DNA of 64,000 bases from Halobellus litoreus (GTDB taxonomy: Archaea; Halobacteriota; Halobacteria; Halobacteriales; Haloferacaceae). The position numbers and the translations under genes are program-made. The notes beneath the pieces were generated by a model that was not told the DNA's origin, did not search any database, and worked only from the letters and a program-made list of their open reading frames with translations. Of the stretch, positions 1-7,957 are shown one piece after another. The first letter of the stretch is position 1. Each line of letters opens with the position of its first letter. The DNA lies in NCBI RefSeq assembly GCF_024464595.1, contig NZ_JANHAW010000003.1:1-64000 (forward strand). The letters are read 5' to 3'.

Positions 1-277
1 CCTTCGCCCGACGGGACGGTACGTCTTCGTTGGAGGACCCACGCGACGATTCGTGACCGCACTCCTCGCGGGCCCAATGCTCTCTATGACGGGCGAACAA
101 CGGTTCCGTACCTTCATGCTCAACCCCACCCAGGAGGATTTAGCATTCGTGATGGAGCTCCTCGAATCCGGTGATATCGAGGCCGTCATCGACCGGCAGT
201 ATCACTTGGGCGAGGTGCCAGCGGCCATTCAAGATATCGAAGCAGGTCGTGCTACCGGAAAAGTCGTCGTCGTGTAG
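1..277 (+). CDS. Zinc-binding (quinone-type) alcohol dehydrogenase, C-terminal part
   Basis: The reading frame is open from base 2, so the gene starts outside the window. The visible 91 residues match the end of medium-chain NAD(P)-dependent alcohol dehydrogenases. There is a strand ending in GRYVFVGG, then a segment corresponding to the 'leliesGdieavIDR.Y.L.evpaAi..ie.GratGKvVv' C-terminus, in which the cofactor domain hands back to the catalytic domain. The GK(V)VV ending is typical of the family. The catalytic zinc ligands lie upstream and cannot be checked, so the substrate is unknown. The family oxidises alcohols or reduces quinones and enoyl compounds in the cytoplasm. It is followed by a convergent winged-helix gene. 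Confidence 0.8.
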   Translation, partial: LRPTGRYVFVGGPTRRFVTALLAGPMLSMTGEQRFRTFMLNPTQEDLAFVMELLESGDIEAVIDRQYHLGEVPAAIQDIEAGRATGKVVVV

Positions 278-340
278 ACATTCGAGGTTCACGTGGTAAC
301 TGTCCTTACTGGGGTTACCTGAATTGGAAAAACAGAGAGC

Positions 341-685
341 TCATTCGGTGGTCTCGTGGAATTGGACGACGAGCTGCTCTGTGGTCAGTCCGTAGACAGT
401 CATCTCTCGACCTTTTTCCGAGTACCACGTTTCAATCGGCGTGATGAGTTCCGCGTCGCAGAGTCGATCAAGATGGTATGAGACGTTCTGTACTGATTGA
501 TCGACTGACTCGGCGATCTCCGATGTGGTTCTGGGTTCTGATTTGAGCGTCCCCAAAATCGCTTGCGCTGTCTCTGAAGAAAGAACTTTCAGCACGTCTG
601 TCGGTGTATTTCGGTTTACGGTGATATTAGTTTGTTCGCGTGGAGCGTGATTGACTGGGGGTTGGTGTGGAAGGGCGCTTGCCAT
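341..685 (-). CDS. ArsR-like winged-helix transcriptional regulator
   Basis: This is a 114-residue protein. After a polar N-terminal stretch of about 30 residues, residues 31-95 form a compact winged helix: 'VLKVLSSETAQAILGTL' as the first helix, 'TTSEIAESVDQSVQNVSYHLDRL' as the helix-turn-helix, then a wing ending 'KGREMTVYGLT'. This layout is that of haloarchaeal ArsR/HTH_20 proteins that bind promoter DNA as dimers. No metal-binding Cys cluster is present, so metal sensing is unlikely. It is divergent from the GbsR-like regulator at 830 and shares a 144-bp AT-rich intergenic region with it. The ligand and targets are unknown. The next in-frame Met is far inside, so the first Met is taken. 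Confidence 0.75.
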   Translation of the reverse strand: MASALPHQPPVNHAPREQTNITVNRNTPTDVLKVLSSETAQAILGTLKSEPRTTSEIAESVDQSVQNVSYHLDRLCDAELITPIETWYSEKGREMTVYGLTTEQLVVQFHETTE

Positions 686-783
686 AGGTTAGGTGATTTC
701 TGGTTGGTTACGTTTGGTTTGTTCGGTACACTCCGAATAAACGAATCAAACAATTTAATGCTTGCGAAATCCACAAGAAAAGT

Positions 784-837
784 ATGACTCAACAAACTTC
801 CCATCAGGTAGAAGAGAAATCAAGTATCTATGAATGA
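784..837 (+). CDS. Possible 17-codon leader ORF overlapping the GbsR-like gene
   Basis: An ATG at 784 opens a 17-codon frame (MTQQTSHQVEEKSSIYE) that stops at 835-837, inside the start of the next gene. A TATA-like tttaatg lies at about 754-759, so a leaderless transcript would begin almost exactly at this ATG. Translation could couple to the downstream gene. Equally, it may be the true N-terminus of the regulator separated by a one-base indel. There is no homology support, so this remains a hypothesis. Confidence 0.25.
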   Translation: MTQQTSHQVEEKSSIYE

Positions 838-1336
838 GGACGATCGTACCGTTGCACGCGAGCGTATCATTGAGTCGATGGAGCAGTCGGCCGAGGTTTA
901 CGGTCTCAGCCGGAGTGCAGGCCGTATCTATGGCGTTTTATACTTTTCTAAAGAACCACTCTCGATCCCGGATCTCGTGGAAGAAACCGGTTACGCGAAA
1001 TCGACAATCAGCAACGTCACCCGAACGTTAACGCGGATCGGGCTCATCCACCGTCGTTCCTCTGAAGGGGGTGGACGACGTGTTCAGTATTCGGCTGAGC
1101 GCGAGATCTGGTTCATTCTGCAGGACGTGTTCCAACAGTACGTCCAACGGGAGATCCAAACGACGCTCCGAACGATTCAACGTGCGCAAGCACAACTACC
1201 CGAGGATAGCGAAACCGAGACTGAACAGATTGAAAAACTACAACAAACCTATGAAGATCTGCAGGAAATCGTCACCCTCGCATCAAGTTTCACTGCCGCA
1301 GAACTCCGCGAAGCCCTCGAATCCTACGATCGGTAG
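830..1336 (+). CDS. GbsR/MarR-type winged-helix regulator
   Basis: A 168-residue DNA-binding protein. Residues 15-85 hold a MarR/GbsR winged helix, with 'SAGRIYGVLYFSKEPLSIPDL' leading into 'ETGYAKSTISNVTRTL' (recognition helix) and a basic wing with GGGRRVQY. Residues 95-168 are helical with regular Leu/Gln/Glu spacing (a likely coiled-coil dimerisation arm). GbsR-like proteins are known as repressors of osmolyte or stress genes, but the ligand here cannot be read from sequence. Its stop codon abuts the stop of the convergent gene at 1337 with no intervening base. The ATG at 830 overlaps a possible short leader frame. Confidence 0.75.
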   Translation: MNEDDRTVARERIIESMEQSAEVYGLSRSAGRIYGVLYFSKEPLSIPDLVEETGYAKSTISNVTRTLTRIGLIHRRSSEGGGRRVQYSAEREIWFILQDVFQQYVQREIQTTLRTIQRAQAQLPEDSETETEQIEKLQQTYEDLQEIVTLASSFTAAELREALESYDR

Positions 1337-1888
1337 TTACCAGTACACAGTGTATACACAGGTATCGTCTCCCTCACGACGACACGTCTTTCCTGTTTCC
1401 TCAATAAAGACGAACGCATCAACGGATGCGTACTGCCTGGCAACACCACGGATGAGTCCTCGGTCGAATAAGCAGGGATACGGGTTATAACATATAATTT
1501 CGCCGGTTCGGTTATCGGTCTGTTCGAACTCGTAGTAACCGATCTCACCACCCCGATGATTCTGTTGATAGGCGTTATCGATTGACTGCAGCCCCTGAGA
1601 AACGGTATCGAAATCATTCGGCCACATGGCGACTTCCGGAAGTTGTTCGCCAAGCCGATCGAGGACGTGCGGCTGGAGTTCTTCAGCGATCGTCTCGAAT
1701 GCATTCAACCACGTTTGTTGAGGATACCATTCATCGGGTTCGGGGTCGGTAATCCCTTCAGTAGCAAGCGCTTGGATCGCTCGTTCCTGATACGCTTCGG
1801 AGAAGCGCCCCATTGCCTCTTCGACGATTGATAATACTGTTTGACCCTTCACCTCTACGCCCTGGTCAAACGCTTCATACGTGGCCAT
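1337..1888 (-). CDS. Conserved haloarchaeal protein with V4R-like C-terminus, function unknown
   Basis: A 183-residue soluble protein starting at MATYEAF. A start five codons upstream is open but less likely. The N-terminal 90 residues are helical. The C-terminal half has the pattern ICYNPYPCLFDRGLI, followed by a final 'KTCRREGDDTCVYTVYW' strand with paired cysteines. That arrangement resembles V4R/small-molecule-binding sensor domains, where conserved Cys and aromatic residues line a ligand pocket. I infer a ligand- or metal-binding role without naming it. It converges with the GbsR-like regulator with zero spacing. Promoter and partners are not evident. Confidence 0.55.
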   Translation of the reverse strand: MATYEAFDQGVEVKGQTVLSIVEEAMGRFSEAYQERAIQALATEGITDPEPDEWYPQQTWLNAFETIAEELQPHVLDRLGEQLPEVAMWPNDFDTVSQGLQSIDNAYQQNHRGGEIGYYEFEQTDNRTGEIICYNPYPCLFDRGLIRGVARQYASVDAFVFIEETGKTCRREGDDTCVYTVYW

Positions 1889-2013
1889 TATACGTACCAT
1901 CAATTGGATCAGGAAAGTAACTTCGATGTAGGGCTTCCAACAAAACAGCTTGGCATCCCAGTTGCCTGCCCTGCAGAAGGAGTAGCATCACGCGTCAAGG
2001 TCAGAGTTCTCCT

Positions 2014-2691
2014 CTAGGAACGGAAGGGTTCTAGCACCCGTTGAGCGAGACGTTTCCCATTCGATCGAATGAACGCAATCCCTCCAAGCTGTGACTCATC
2101 AAGTGCATAGCGAACTGTGTCATCTGGTCCCTCACTGGTCACTTGATAGATGAGGCCTTCATCAGAGGCGATCTCTACTGCTTCTTCGACGCGGGATATT
2201 GTGAGATCACAACTCTCAGCCAACTCGTCGATGGTTTTCGGTCCGGTCTTCAGTTCCTCTGTGATGAGGTGAGTATGGTTCAATACTAGCATCACATCGC
2301 TGGAACTCATCTCGTCGGCTGTCGAGCCAGTATATTTGCCACGGGTATCGTTGCGTGCATCAGCGAGAAAATAGACACCACCAAGAAACATTAGCACCGG
2401 GAACCAAGCTGGGCCACTACTATTAGCGGTAACTGTCAGTTCGTAGGCGAGCCATCCGACACTAGCGAGTGAGACGAACCCTCCGATTCCGAGTTGGATC
2501 CAGCGATCAGCAACAGATGGTGTCTCTCGAAGAACTGCTACAGCTTCGAGAACGGCAAGACCGACCGTGGCACCGATCACGACGTCAAGTTCGCGTGTCA
2601 CTCCATAGATGATTACTAAGAACGCAGCCAACGAGAGGATGTGGCGAACTGTGAGCCGTTCGCCGGCAGTTCGAACAGTATCAGGGACCAT
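2014..2691 (-). CDS. Membrane protein with C-terminal winged helix
   Basis: 225 residues. The first 110 residues contain about four hydrophobic segments (around 18-34, 36-52, 66-86, 95-108). The cytoplasmic C-terminal half, from about residue 130, is a winged helix ('HLITEELKTGPKTIDELAES' then 'CDLTISRVEEAVEIASDEG' and a wing to about residue 195). Such membrane-tethered HTH proteins are frequent in haloarchaea and are thought to relay membrane or envelope signals to promoters. The target is unknown. It is divergent from the AbrB gene at 2724 with only 32 bp between start codons, so the two probably share a promoter region. Confidence 0.6.
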   Translation of the reverse strand: MVPDTVRTAGERLTVRHILSLAAFLVIIYGVTRELDVVIGATVGLAVLEAVAVLRETPSVADRWIQLGIGGFVSLASVGWLAYELTVTANSSGPAWFPVLMFLGGVYFLADARNDTRGKYTGSTADEMSSSDVMLVLNHTHLITEELKTGPKTIDELAESCDLTISRVEEAVEIASDEGLIYQVTSEGPDDTVRYALDESQLGGIAFIRSNGKRLAQRVLEPFRS

Positions 2692-2723
2692 ACATCACGG
2701 ATTCTGACGCTCATATTTAATGT

Positions 2724-2957
2724 ATGAGCAGCGACAGAATCGACGGCGAAAGCAAGGTGTCTGGAAACCAAGCAAATATCCCTACCCGGATTCGGCGTGA
2801 ACTCGGGATCGACGACAGCGATCAGCTCCGTTGGCATCTCGAGGACGACGGAAGCATACGGGTCCAAGTCATCCAACAGCAAACAGGCACGTTCGCCGAC
2901 TTCGACGGCTACGCTGGTGAGGAATCGACCGATGTAACGAGCGATCACGACGCCTGA
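2724..2957 (+). CDS. AbrB/SpoVT-type antitoxin (VapB-like)
   Basis: A 77-residue protein with a swapped-hairpin AbrB domain at residues 8-50: 'SKVSGNQANIPTRIRRELGI', then 'GDQLRWHLEDDGSIRVQV'-like strands (here DSDQLRWHLEDDGSIRVQV). The acidic tail would neutralise the toxin. AbrB-type antitoxins bind their own promoter and the cognate PIN ribonuclease. The PIN gene follows 18 bp downstream in the same direction, giving a VapBC layout. Because that toxin is frameshifted, the antitoxin may now act alone or be a remnant. Confidence 0.75.
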   Translation: MSSDRIDGESKVSGNQANIPTRIRRELGIDDSDQLRWHLEDDGSIRVQVIQQQTGTFADFDGYAGEESTDVTSDHDA

Positions 2958-2975
2958 GGCATCGACGTCGAGTAA

Positions 2976-3469
2976 ATGCCTCGTTCACTCATCGATACGA
3001 CAGTCCTCTTTGCCGCCGCATACCAGCGGGATGGATCTCATAATGCCGCGCTTACCGTGCTGCACGGCATCGACGATGGAACGCTCCCAGAGGCAGTCGT
3101 CCTCGACTACGTTCTCGCAGAAACCCTCAACGGCCTCACGACCCACGCCGGCCACGACACAGCCATAGATCTCCTCGATCGCATCGAAGAAAACGACCGC
3201 TTCCACATCGACTCACTCACCACCGACGCCCTCGCGACAGGAAAGGCCCTCTTTCGCCAACCCGAACCCTCTCCTTCGTTGACGCCTGCAGTGTCGCGTA
3301 TATGCAAACCGAGGAGTTCGGCTACCAGTATACGTTTGACGACGGTTTTGACGCTGTCGAGGATGTCTATGGGCTCGATACAGTAACGAATCCTCTACGA
3401 TCCGAACTGACGCTGGCTGACACCACAGCTGGCGACGACGTTCGGTCTCAGCAGAGTCAGACCTCCTAG
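2976..3469 (+). pseudogene. PIN-domain toxin (VapC-like), frameshifted
   Basis: The first 95 codons read as a PIN ribonuclease: 'SLIDTTVLFAAAYQRD' carries the first acidic residue and 'DYVLAETLNGL' the second. At about 3262-3272 the frame is lost. The continuation, with 'LSFVDACSVAYMQ' (the third conserved acidic site) and an ending up to the TAG at 3467-3469, lies in another frame. Read as is, the protein stops with an unrelated tail at 3386. One indel in the cccgaaccctctcc stretch explains both halves. VapC toxins cleave tRNA or rRNA. This copy is probably inactive unless the shift is a sequencing error or programmed. Confidence 0.75.
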
Positions 3470-3690
3470 TGGCCGTCGGCCGCCCGACGAGACCACGGTC
3501 ACGAGACTGCTTGAGGACGCGGTTGACCGTGTTGCGGTGATTGTCGCTCCGGTTGGCGATCTCGGAGACGGTTCGCTGCTGGTCGATGTAGTACAACACC
3601 TCGAGTGCCTTGGCGGTCAGAAGCTCGAGGAAGTCGATGTGGGAGTGCTGGCCGAAGAGGACCCGGTAGAGTTCGACCGCCGGGAGGACG
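3470..3690 (-). pseudogene. Helix-turn-helix fragment fused to a CPBP remnant
   Basis: The minus-strand frame carries a clear HTH ('LTAKALEVLYYIDQQRTVSEIAN' then 'RSDNHRNTVNRVLKQSRDRGLV'). No start codon of its own is obvious. Upstream it runs without a stop into CPBP-like sequence, and downstream into antisense of the PIN gene. The domain belongs to the winged-helix type that often sits beside toxin genes. I interpret it as a displaced remnant, not an intact fusion gene. Confidence 0.45.
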
Positions 3691-3950
3691 AGCGAAAGCA
3701 GTACCACGAACCCGAACGCCCCGAGGTCGGCCAAGACCTCCGTGCCGATATCGATGGGACGGTTCGTCACGCCGAGGGCCAGAGCCGCCCCAGCCGTGAG
3801 TAGGTCGAAGACTGGCCAGAACAGGAGGACGACTAGCCACCACTTCGGGGCGATCCGTCAAACGTCGACCAGTCGTCGACCGATGTCGCGGACGCGTTCC
3901 GTGCCGCCCGTGAGCCAGGCCATCGTCACGCCAGCGATTAGCGGGCTCGC
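3690..3950 (-). pseudogene. CPBP intramembrane protease, N-terminal/middle fragment (inverted)
   Basis: Reading leftwards from 3950, the frame gives 'ASPLIAGVTMAWLTGG', then 'RIAPKWWLVVLLFW' and a hydrophobic run ending LVLPAVE near 3680. This is the order seen in class A CPBP proteins just before the EELGWRG motif, and the intact gene at 4480 shows the same plan. An in-frame TGA (3858-3860) replaces the Trp-like position before RIAPKWW. The EE motif is missing because homology stops at LPAVE. The segment abuts the C-terminal CPBP fragment on the opposite strand. Confidence 0.6.
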
Positions 3951-3952
3951 TC

Positions 3953-4246
3953 GTTGTCCAGGGGCACAACTTCCCCGACGCATCGGTCGCGGGGATCGTC
4001 GTGATGACCGGCTGGACGGTCGCTGCCTCCTCGCTGTTCACCTACCTGACCGTCCGTGCGAGATCTGTCCTCGCCACGACGCTGCTCCGCGGTTCGTTCA
4101 ACGCTGTGGCGTCGGTTTATCTGGTCTATCTCACCGGTCCGGGCAACCTCCTCGTGGGGCCGGTCGGCATCGCCGGAATCGGTGCCGCACTGCTCGCTAT
4201 TGCTGTCTGCGCCGTCCACGACCGATACGTGGCGGCCCACAAATGA
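3953..4246 (+). pseudogene. CPBP intramembrane protease, C-terminal fragment
   Basis: From about 3956 the plus-strand frame reads 'VQGHNFPDASVAGIVVMTG', then 'SLFTYLTVRARSVLATTLL' and 'RGSFNAV', followed by two membrane helices to the TGA at 4246. This corresponds to the last third of CPBP proteases. The usual His of the HGSFN motif is Arg (cgc instead of cac). The EExxxR motif and first His are absent. The fragment begins within ten bases of the end of the inverted fragment, so the pair looks like one gene broken by an inversion plus loss of its middle. Confidence 0.65.
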
Positions 4247-4479
4247 CGTCAGGTGGACCACTCGAACCGTGGTAGTGACCGGCGACAAGGGAGTTGGTCG
4301 GATAACTGCTAGACACTGGCTACTGGACACATTGCCTATGTCGGTTGAGAAAGTCAATGGGCTAGGAACCGATCCGACGGTCCAGGGTCGAGGAAGTGTG
4401 TAGCATCGACTGATTCGTTTGTCCTCTCCGCCGAGAACTACCCTGCAGGTTTACCCCACCATCACACGTACACAGAGAT

Positions 4480-5367
4480 ATGGATGAATCGGCCTCACAC
4501 GGACGTTCACAGGGCGATATCGAGAAGACGTCCGACGGTATCGGACGTTGGTGGGTGTATCTCGCCGTCGCGGTGGGAGGAACGTGGCTCTTCTGGCTGC
4601 CGGCCATCGCTCTGGGCCTGCGGTTCGACAGCGCCATCGGGCTCGTATTACTCCTCGTCGGTCTCGCTGTCCCTGGCGTGGTCGGTATCGCGTTCGTCTA
4701 TCTCGTCTACGACGAACGCGGACAGGCCGACTTCTGGAACCGCGTCGTCAATCCCCGGCGCGTCGGACTCCGATGGTTCGTGGTGATCCTGCTGGTGCCC
4801 CTAGGTATCGGTATTCTCGCCGGCATCGCGGACCTCCTCCTCGGCGGAACCGGGCTGGCGTGGGGCGAAGGCGTCACCGAATTCGGTGTGAACCCCCTCG
4901 CAATCCTTCCGGCGTTGTTCTTCGCGACCTTGCCTCCGATCCTCGAAGAGCTGGGATGGCGAGGGTACGCACTCGACCGGCTGCAACTGAAGCGGTCGGC
5001 GGCGAGCGCGAGCTTGATTCTGGGGGTCGTCTGGGCCCTCTGGCACCTTCCCCTGTTCTTTATCGAGGGGTCGTTTCAACACGACGCGGTCGGGTTCGCG
5101 ACCACGGGCTTCTGGCTGTTTATGGCCGGGGTCGTCGCGCTCTCGTTCGCGTTCACGTGGATCTACAACAACACGGAACGCAGCATCCTCGGCATCGTCG
5201 TCCTGCACGGGTGGGTGAACTTCACCGCCGAGACCATCGTGGTTCCGGACCCGGCCTACTACGGGCTCTGGTTCGTGCTCGCCGGGGTGATCGTCGCGGT
5301 CTGGGGCGCGAAGACTATGACGGCCGCCGCCGAGGTTCCCCACCCCCCGCTCCCCTCCAGCCCGTAG
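4480..5367 (+). CDS. CPBP intramembrane glutamic endopeptidase, class A
   Basis: A 295-residue polytopic membrane protein (about eight helices) of the CPBP/Abi family (relatives of Rce1). The family signatures are intact: E156-E157 and R161 in LEELGWRGYAL, H189 in WHLPLFF, and H243/N247 in HGWVN. The glutamate and histidines activate water for cleavage within the membrane. The family includes prenyl-protein processing proteases and bacteriocin-immunity or processing proteins. The substrate here is unknown. It is the first intact member of the array and stands closest in sequence plan to the broken copy at 3690-4246. It converges with the next CPBP gene. The ATG at 4480 follows a GC-poor leader. 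A second ATG at 4484 is out of frame. Confidence 0.9.
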   Translation: MDESASHGRSQGDIEKTSDGIGRWWVYLAVAVGGTWLFWLPAIALGLRFDSAIGLVLLLVGLAVPGVVGIAFVYLVYDERGQADFWNRVVNPRRVGLRWFVVILLVPLGIGILAGIADLLLGGTGLAWGEGVTEFGVNPLAILPALFFATLPPILEELGWRGYALDRLQLKRSAASASLILGVVWALWHLPLFFIEGSFQHDAVGFATTGFWLFMAGVVALSFAFTWIYNNTERSILGIVVLHGWVNFTAETIVVPDPAYYGLWFVLAGVIVAVWGAKTMTAAAEVPHPPLPSSP

Positions 5368-5550
5368 GGGGGCTGCCGGGCTCGCTCACGTGATCACATA
5401 CTTCCACCTACTTCGAGTCCCTGAGCTCCGGATCGGAGATTCGGTAGCCGATATCGACCGCGAGTCCGGCGAGCGATCGGCATTGTTTCGGCCACTACAC
5501 GGGTAGATCAACGGAGGGGAACGCGGGAGGCCGTCCCCGTGGAAACGACG

Positions 5551-6420
5551 TTACCGCTGGCTTTCGGACGGTCTGGTCGAGACCTCCACGTCGGAGAGGC
5601 GCTCGGGACCGTAGGCTGCGACGATAGCCAGCGCGGCGAGGAGGAAGACGACCGCGTAGAGCGCGTTCGGCAGTTCCGTCTGGAGTGCAGCGCCGCCGCC
5701 GGCGAGGTAGAGAATCCCGCCCGTGTTCACCGACGCGTGGAGCACCATCGGCAGCAGGACGCTCCCGCCGGTCTCGTTGTAGAGCCACGTGAACACGACC
5801 GAGAGGGCGACGACCGCCAGGCCGTAGTAGTACACCGGAACGCCGGCCTGTGAGGACCCCGAGATCAAGAACAGGGGGAGGTGCCAGGCGAACCAGCACA
5901 CGCCGATGAGGAGGCTCGCGACGGCCGCCGAGTACGACCGCTGGAGGCGTGGGAGTGCGAACCCGCGCCACCCGAGTTCCTCGTTGCCACCGCCGACGAG
6001 GAACACCTGGAGGAACAGAACCGGATAGAGCACCAACGTGCTCATCGATTCGGGGTCGAACCGGCCATCGAAAACGATGATGTGTATGGCACTCGCGGTG
6101 ACGACTGCAACGGCGGGAAAGAGCAGAGCGAACGCCCAGTAGCGGAGCGACACGTTCCACCGGAGGAGCTGGCCTGCCCACTCGCGGACGCTGTCACCGA
6201 TGGCCCACGTGACGAGGGCTGCGGCGACGAGCGGGCCGAACCCCCCGAGCATAATGAACACCATCGTTTGGAGGTCGTCTACGAGGATCAGCGGCGACCA
6301 CGTCACCCACCACTCCGCAAAGACCAGTGGCGACCACGCCGTCCACGAGAGGACGTACGCGACCACGAAAAACGTCGCGACGGGATGTTCGCTGATTCGT
6401 CCGCGGATGTCGAGGACCAT
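5551..6420 (-). CDS. CPBP intramembrane glutamic endopeptidase, class A
   Basis: 289 residues with about eight membrane helices. Active-site motifs are complete: GNEELGWRG (E147, E148, R152), WHLPLF (H180) and HASVN (H228, N232). The N-terminus 'EHPVATFFVVAYVLSWTAWSPL' closely parallels 'EHRVLAFFVGAYAITWGIWFP' of the gene at 14269. These two therefore look like recent paralogues inside the cluster. The protein cleaves within the membrane by family inference, and its substrate is unknown. It is convergent with the copy at 4480, and its promoter lies in the 6421-6758 gap. The last 15 residues are polar and cytoplasmic. Confidence 0.9.
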   Translation of the reverse strand: MVLDIRGRISEHPVATFFVVAYVLSWTAWSPLVFAEWWVTWSPLILVDDLQTMVFIMLGGFGPLVAAALVTWAIGDSVREWAGQLLRWNVSLRYWAFALLFPAVAVVTASAIHIIVFDGRFDPESMSTLVLYPVLFLQVFLVGGGNEELGWRGFALPRLQRSYSAAVASLLIGVCWFAWHLPLFLISGSSQAGVPVYYYGLAVVALSVVFTWLYNETGGSVLLPMVLHASVNTGGILYLAGGGAALQTELPNALYAVVFLLAALAIVAAYGPERLSDVEVSTRPSESQR

Positions 6421-6758
6421 AGTGGGATGATGTATCTATTTTCATATGAACGCTGTTTAGATTCCCCTATGACGAGAATCGACGATCACGCTCGACGCGA
6501 CCGCAGGAAGAAAGCGGCCACCCCTACGAACGCTCGGCAGTTGACGGCCCGCTTCCACTGATGGCGCACCATCAGTAGAACTCGTCCAGAACTGCAGTCT
6601 GAAGTCGACCGAAGACACGCGTCTGATCGATCGTTGAGAGGTTACTCAGTACCGCGATGGGGTACTCTGGATCGTCGTGGTGCATAGCGATCGCCGAAGA
6701 AATCGAACCGACAGGCGACGAGATGCCGACGGCATCGCCACCCGTCGTCGGAATCGAA
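6421..6758. other. Intergenic, upstream of a CPBP gene; one hairpin
   Basis: About 338 bp between two minus-strand genes. A TATA-like tgaaaatagatac on the minus strand lies at about 6430-6445, close to the CPBP start at 6420. An ORF of 30 codons (6470-6562) has no recognisable content. The hairpin at 6557-6576 is the only other structure seen. Confidence 0.5.
6557..6576. repeat. Perfect 8-bp inverted repeat (hairpin)
   Basis: ACTGATGG and CCATCAGT flank a CGCA loop. It lies about 180 bp downstream of the AIM24 stop on the minus strand. It could be an operator or an RNA hairpin. There is no T-tract, so termination is uncertain. Confidence 0.4.
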
Positions 6759-7412
6759 CTACAGTTCCTCGTACGGCTGGACGACCACGAAGCCGTCCGT
6801 CCCCTCGAAGTTCATCTGGTACCGCTCCCCGGACTCCTGGCCGACCATATCCGAGAGACTGCGGTTCACCTGGACGTTCGGGGAGGTGTCGCTCCAAGCG
6901 ACCGTTGCGCTCGGATCGGTCGCGACGGGCGGTTCCAGCACGATGGGATCCCCGTGAGTGGTGATCGCCACGTATCCGGGACCCTGGAGGAAGACGTTCG
7001 TGAACCCGCCGGCGAACGAACCGGCGAGACTATCGATCGTGCTGATCTCGTAGTTCACGTCGGAGTCGAATGCAAGGACGTCTTCGCCGTTGACCGTGAT
7101 CGAATCCTCGGCTCCGAGTTCGAGCACCTGGACCTTCTTCTGACTGTCGGCGAGGTAGACGTGTCCGCTTCCTTCGACCTCCATCACGGGCGTGCCTTCG
7201 CCGGTTGCGGCTTCCTTGAGAAAGCCGGTGATCCCGCCCTCGGCGGAGGCACGGCCGGTAAACGAGAGATCACCGGTAAATGCGACCATCGATCCGGCTT
7301 TCGCCATCACCGACCCGTCGACCGCCACGTCGAGGGTATAGCTGTTTTCCAGTTGGAACGGTTCGTCTGACTCCGTGGGGACGTGTTGGGACTTGAACTC
7401 TTGGACGTTCAT
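6759..7412 (-). CDS. AIM24 family protein
   Basis: 217 residues from MNVQEFKSQ. A start 12 codons upstream is open, but the MNVQEF start fits the family better. The sequence has the repeating beta-strand pattern of AIM24/TIGR00266 proteins: 'YTLDVAVDGSVMAKAGSMVAFTGDLSF', 'GEGTPVMEVEGSGHVYLAD', 'VFLQGPGYVAITTHGDP'. These form a double-psi/tubby-like beta barrel. Archaeal and bacterial members are widespread but their biochemical role is unsettled. The eukaryotic name comes from a mitochondrial inner-membrane organising protein. There is no signal peptide or membrane helix. It lies inside the CPBP region but is not itself a protease. Its promoter would be in the gap before the iteron region. 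Confidence 0.8.
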   Translation of the reverse strand: MNVQEFKSQHVPTESDEPFQLENSYTLDVAVDGSVMAKAGSMVAFTGDLSFTGRASAEGGITGFLKEAATGEGTPVMEVEGSGHVYLADSQKKVQVLELGAEDSITVNGEDVLAFDSDVNYEISTIDSLAGSFAGGFTNVFLQGPGYVAITTHGDPIVLEPPVATDPSATVAWSDTSPNVQVNRSLSDMVGQESGERYQMNFEGTDGFVVVQPYEEL

Positions 7413-7582
7413 CGTGGTACTGAGTCGGTTCAGGGCGACTCGGATCACAGTTCACGCTTCGCTTAAATGAAAGTACGGGTCTGTCTCGACGACCCGTCGA
7501 CTTGCGCCCAACGACGTCCGGTCCGTGAATTGTTTTCCGTTTCACTGGGTCGCCTAATCGGAGAATTAAACCACGAGATCCA

Positions 7583-7845
7583 GGAAATCAATGCATTCAT
7601 TAGATTCATCCATAGAATACATTAATGGAATACATTCACCGCGTGTGTTCATTAGGTACATTCACTGCTTGTGAGGTTTGTCTATCCTCAGTGTGCAGCG
7701 GCGTTCTACCCACGAAATCAACCAACTGATCCAGGTCATCCCACACAACCATTGTTTGTATCCGTTACCAACCTTCATTAAACACATCCATTACTTGTGT
7801 TGCTTGGCTGTATTCATTCTATACATTCATTAGTTGTGTTCATTG
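7583..7845. repeat. Iteron-like repeats upstream of parA (possible centromere/operator or origin)
   Basis: This AT-rich stretch (within the gene-free span 7449-7957) carries four copies of YACATYCAYYRSKTGTG at 7631, 7657, 7783 and 7822. Copies 1 and 4 continue with TTCATT. A partial copy, tgcattcattag, lies at 7592. Scattered ttcatta and cattac half-units fill the spaces. The spacings from copy to copy are 26, 126 and 39 bp. Direct repeats in front of a parA gene are the classic layout of partition centromeres or autoregulatory operators, and of plasmid iterons. There is no Orc/Cdc6 or Rep gene in the window, so the partition role is the better guess. Confidence 0.55.
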
Positions 7846-7957
7846 ATATTGTTTTTTGGTTGTAGTCGTTAGATACAGCACATACATCAAATCATTTCAC
7901 CATCTGGGGAACGAATCCAGCGAACATTCAAGGTGGAGGAATCCGTTGAACACGACA

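Noticed and set aside
3470-3950. Genuine HTH-membrane fusion protein
   Set aside because: The N-terminal part contains an in-frame stop, lacks a start, and follows CPBP sequence that breaks off at the usual active-site position; the fused frame is more likely accidental.
6470-6562. 30-codon ORF beginning ATGACGAGAATC
   Set aside because: Very basic, no homology or Shine-Dalgarno or TATA support.
7583-7845. CRISPR array or Orc-type chromosomal origin
   Set aside because: Repeats are irregularly spaced and short, with no cas or Orc/Cdc6 gene; a partition-site reading fits better.
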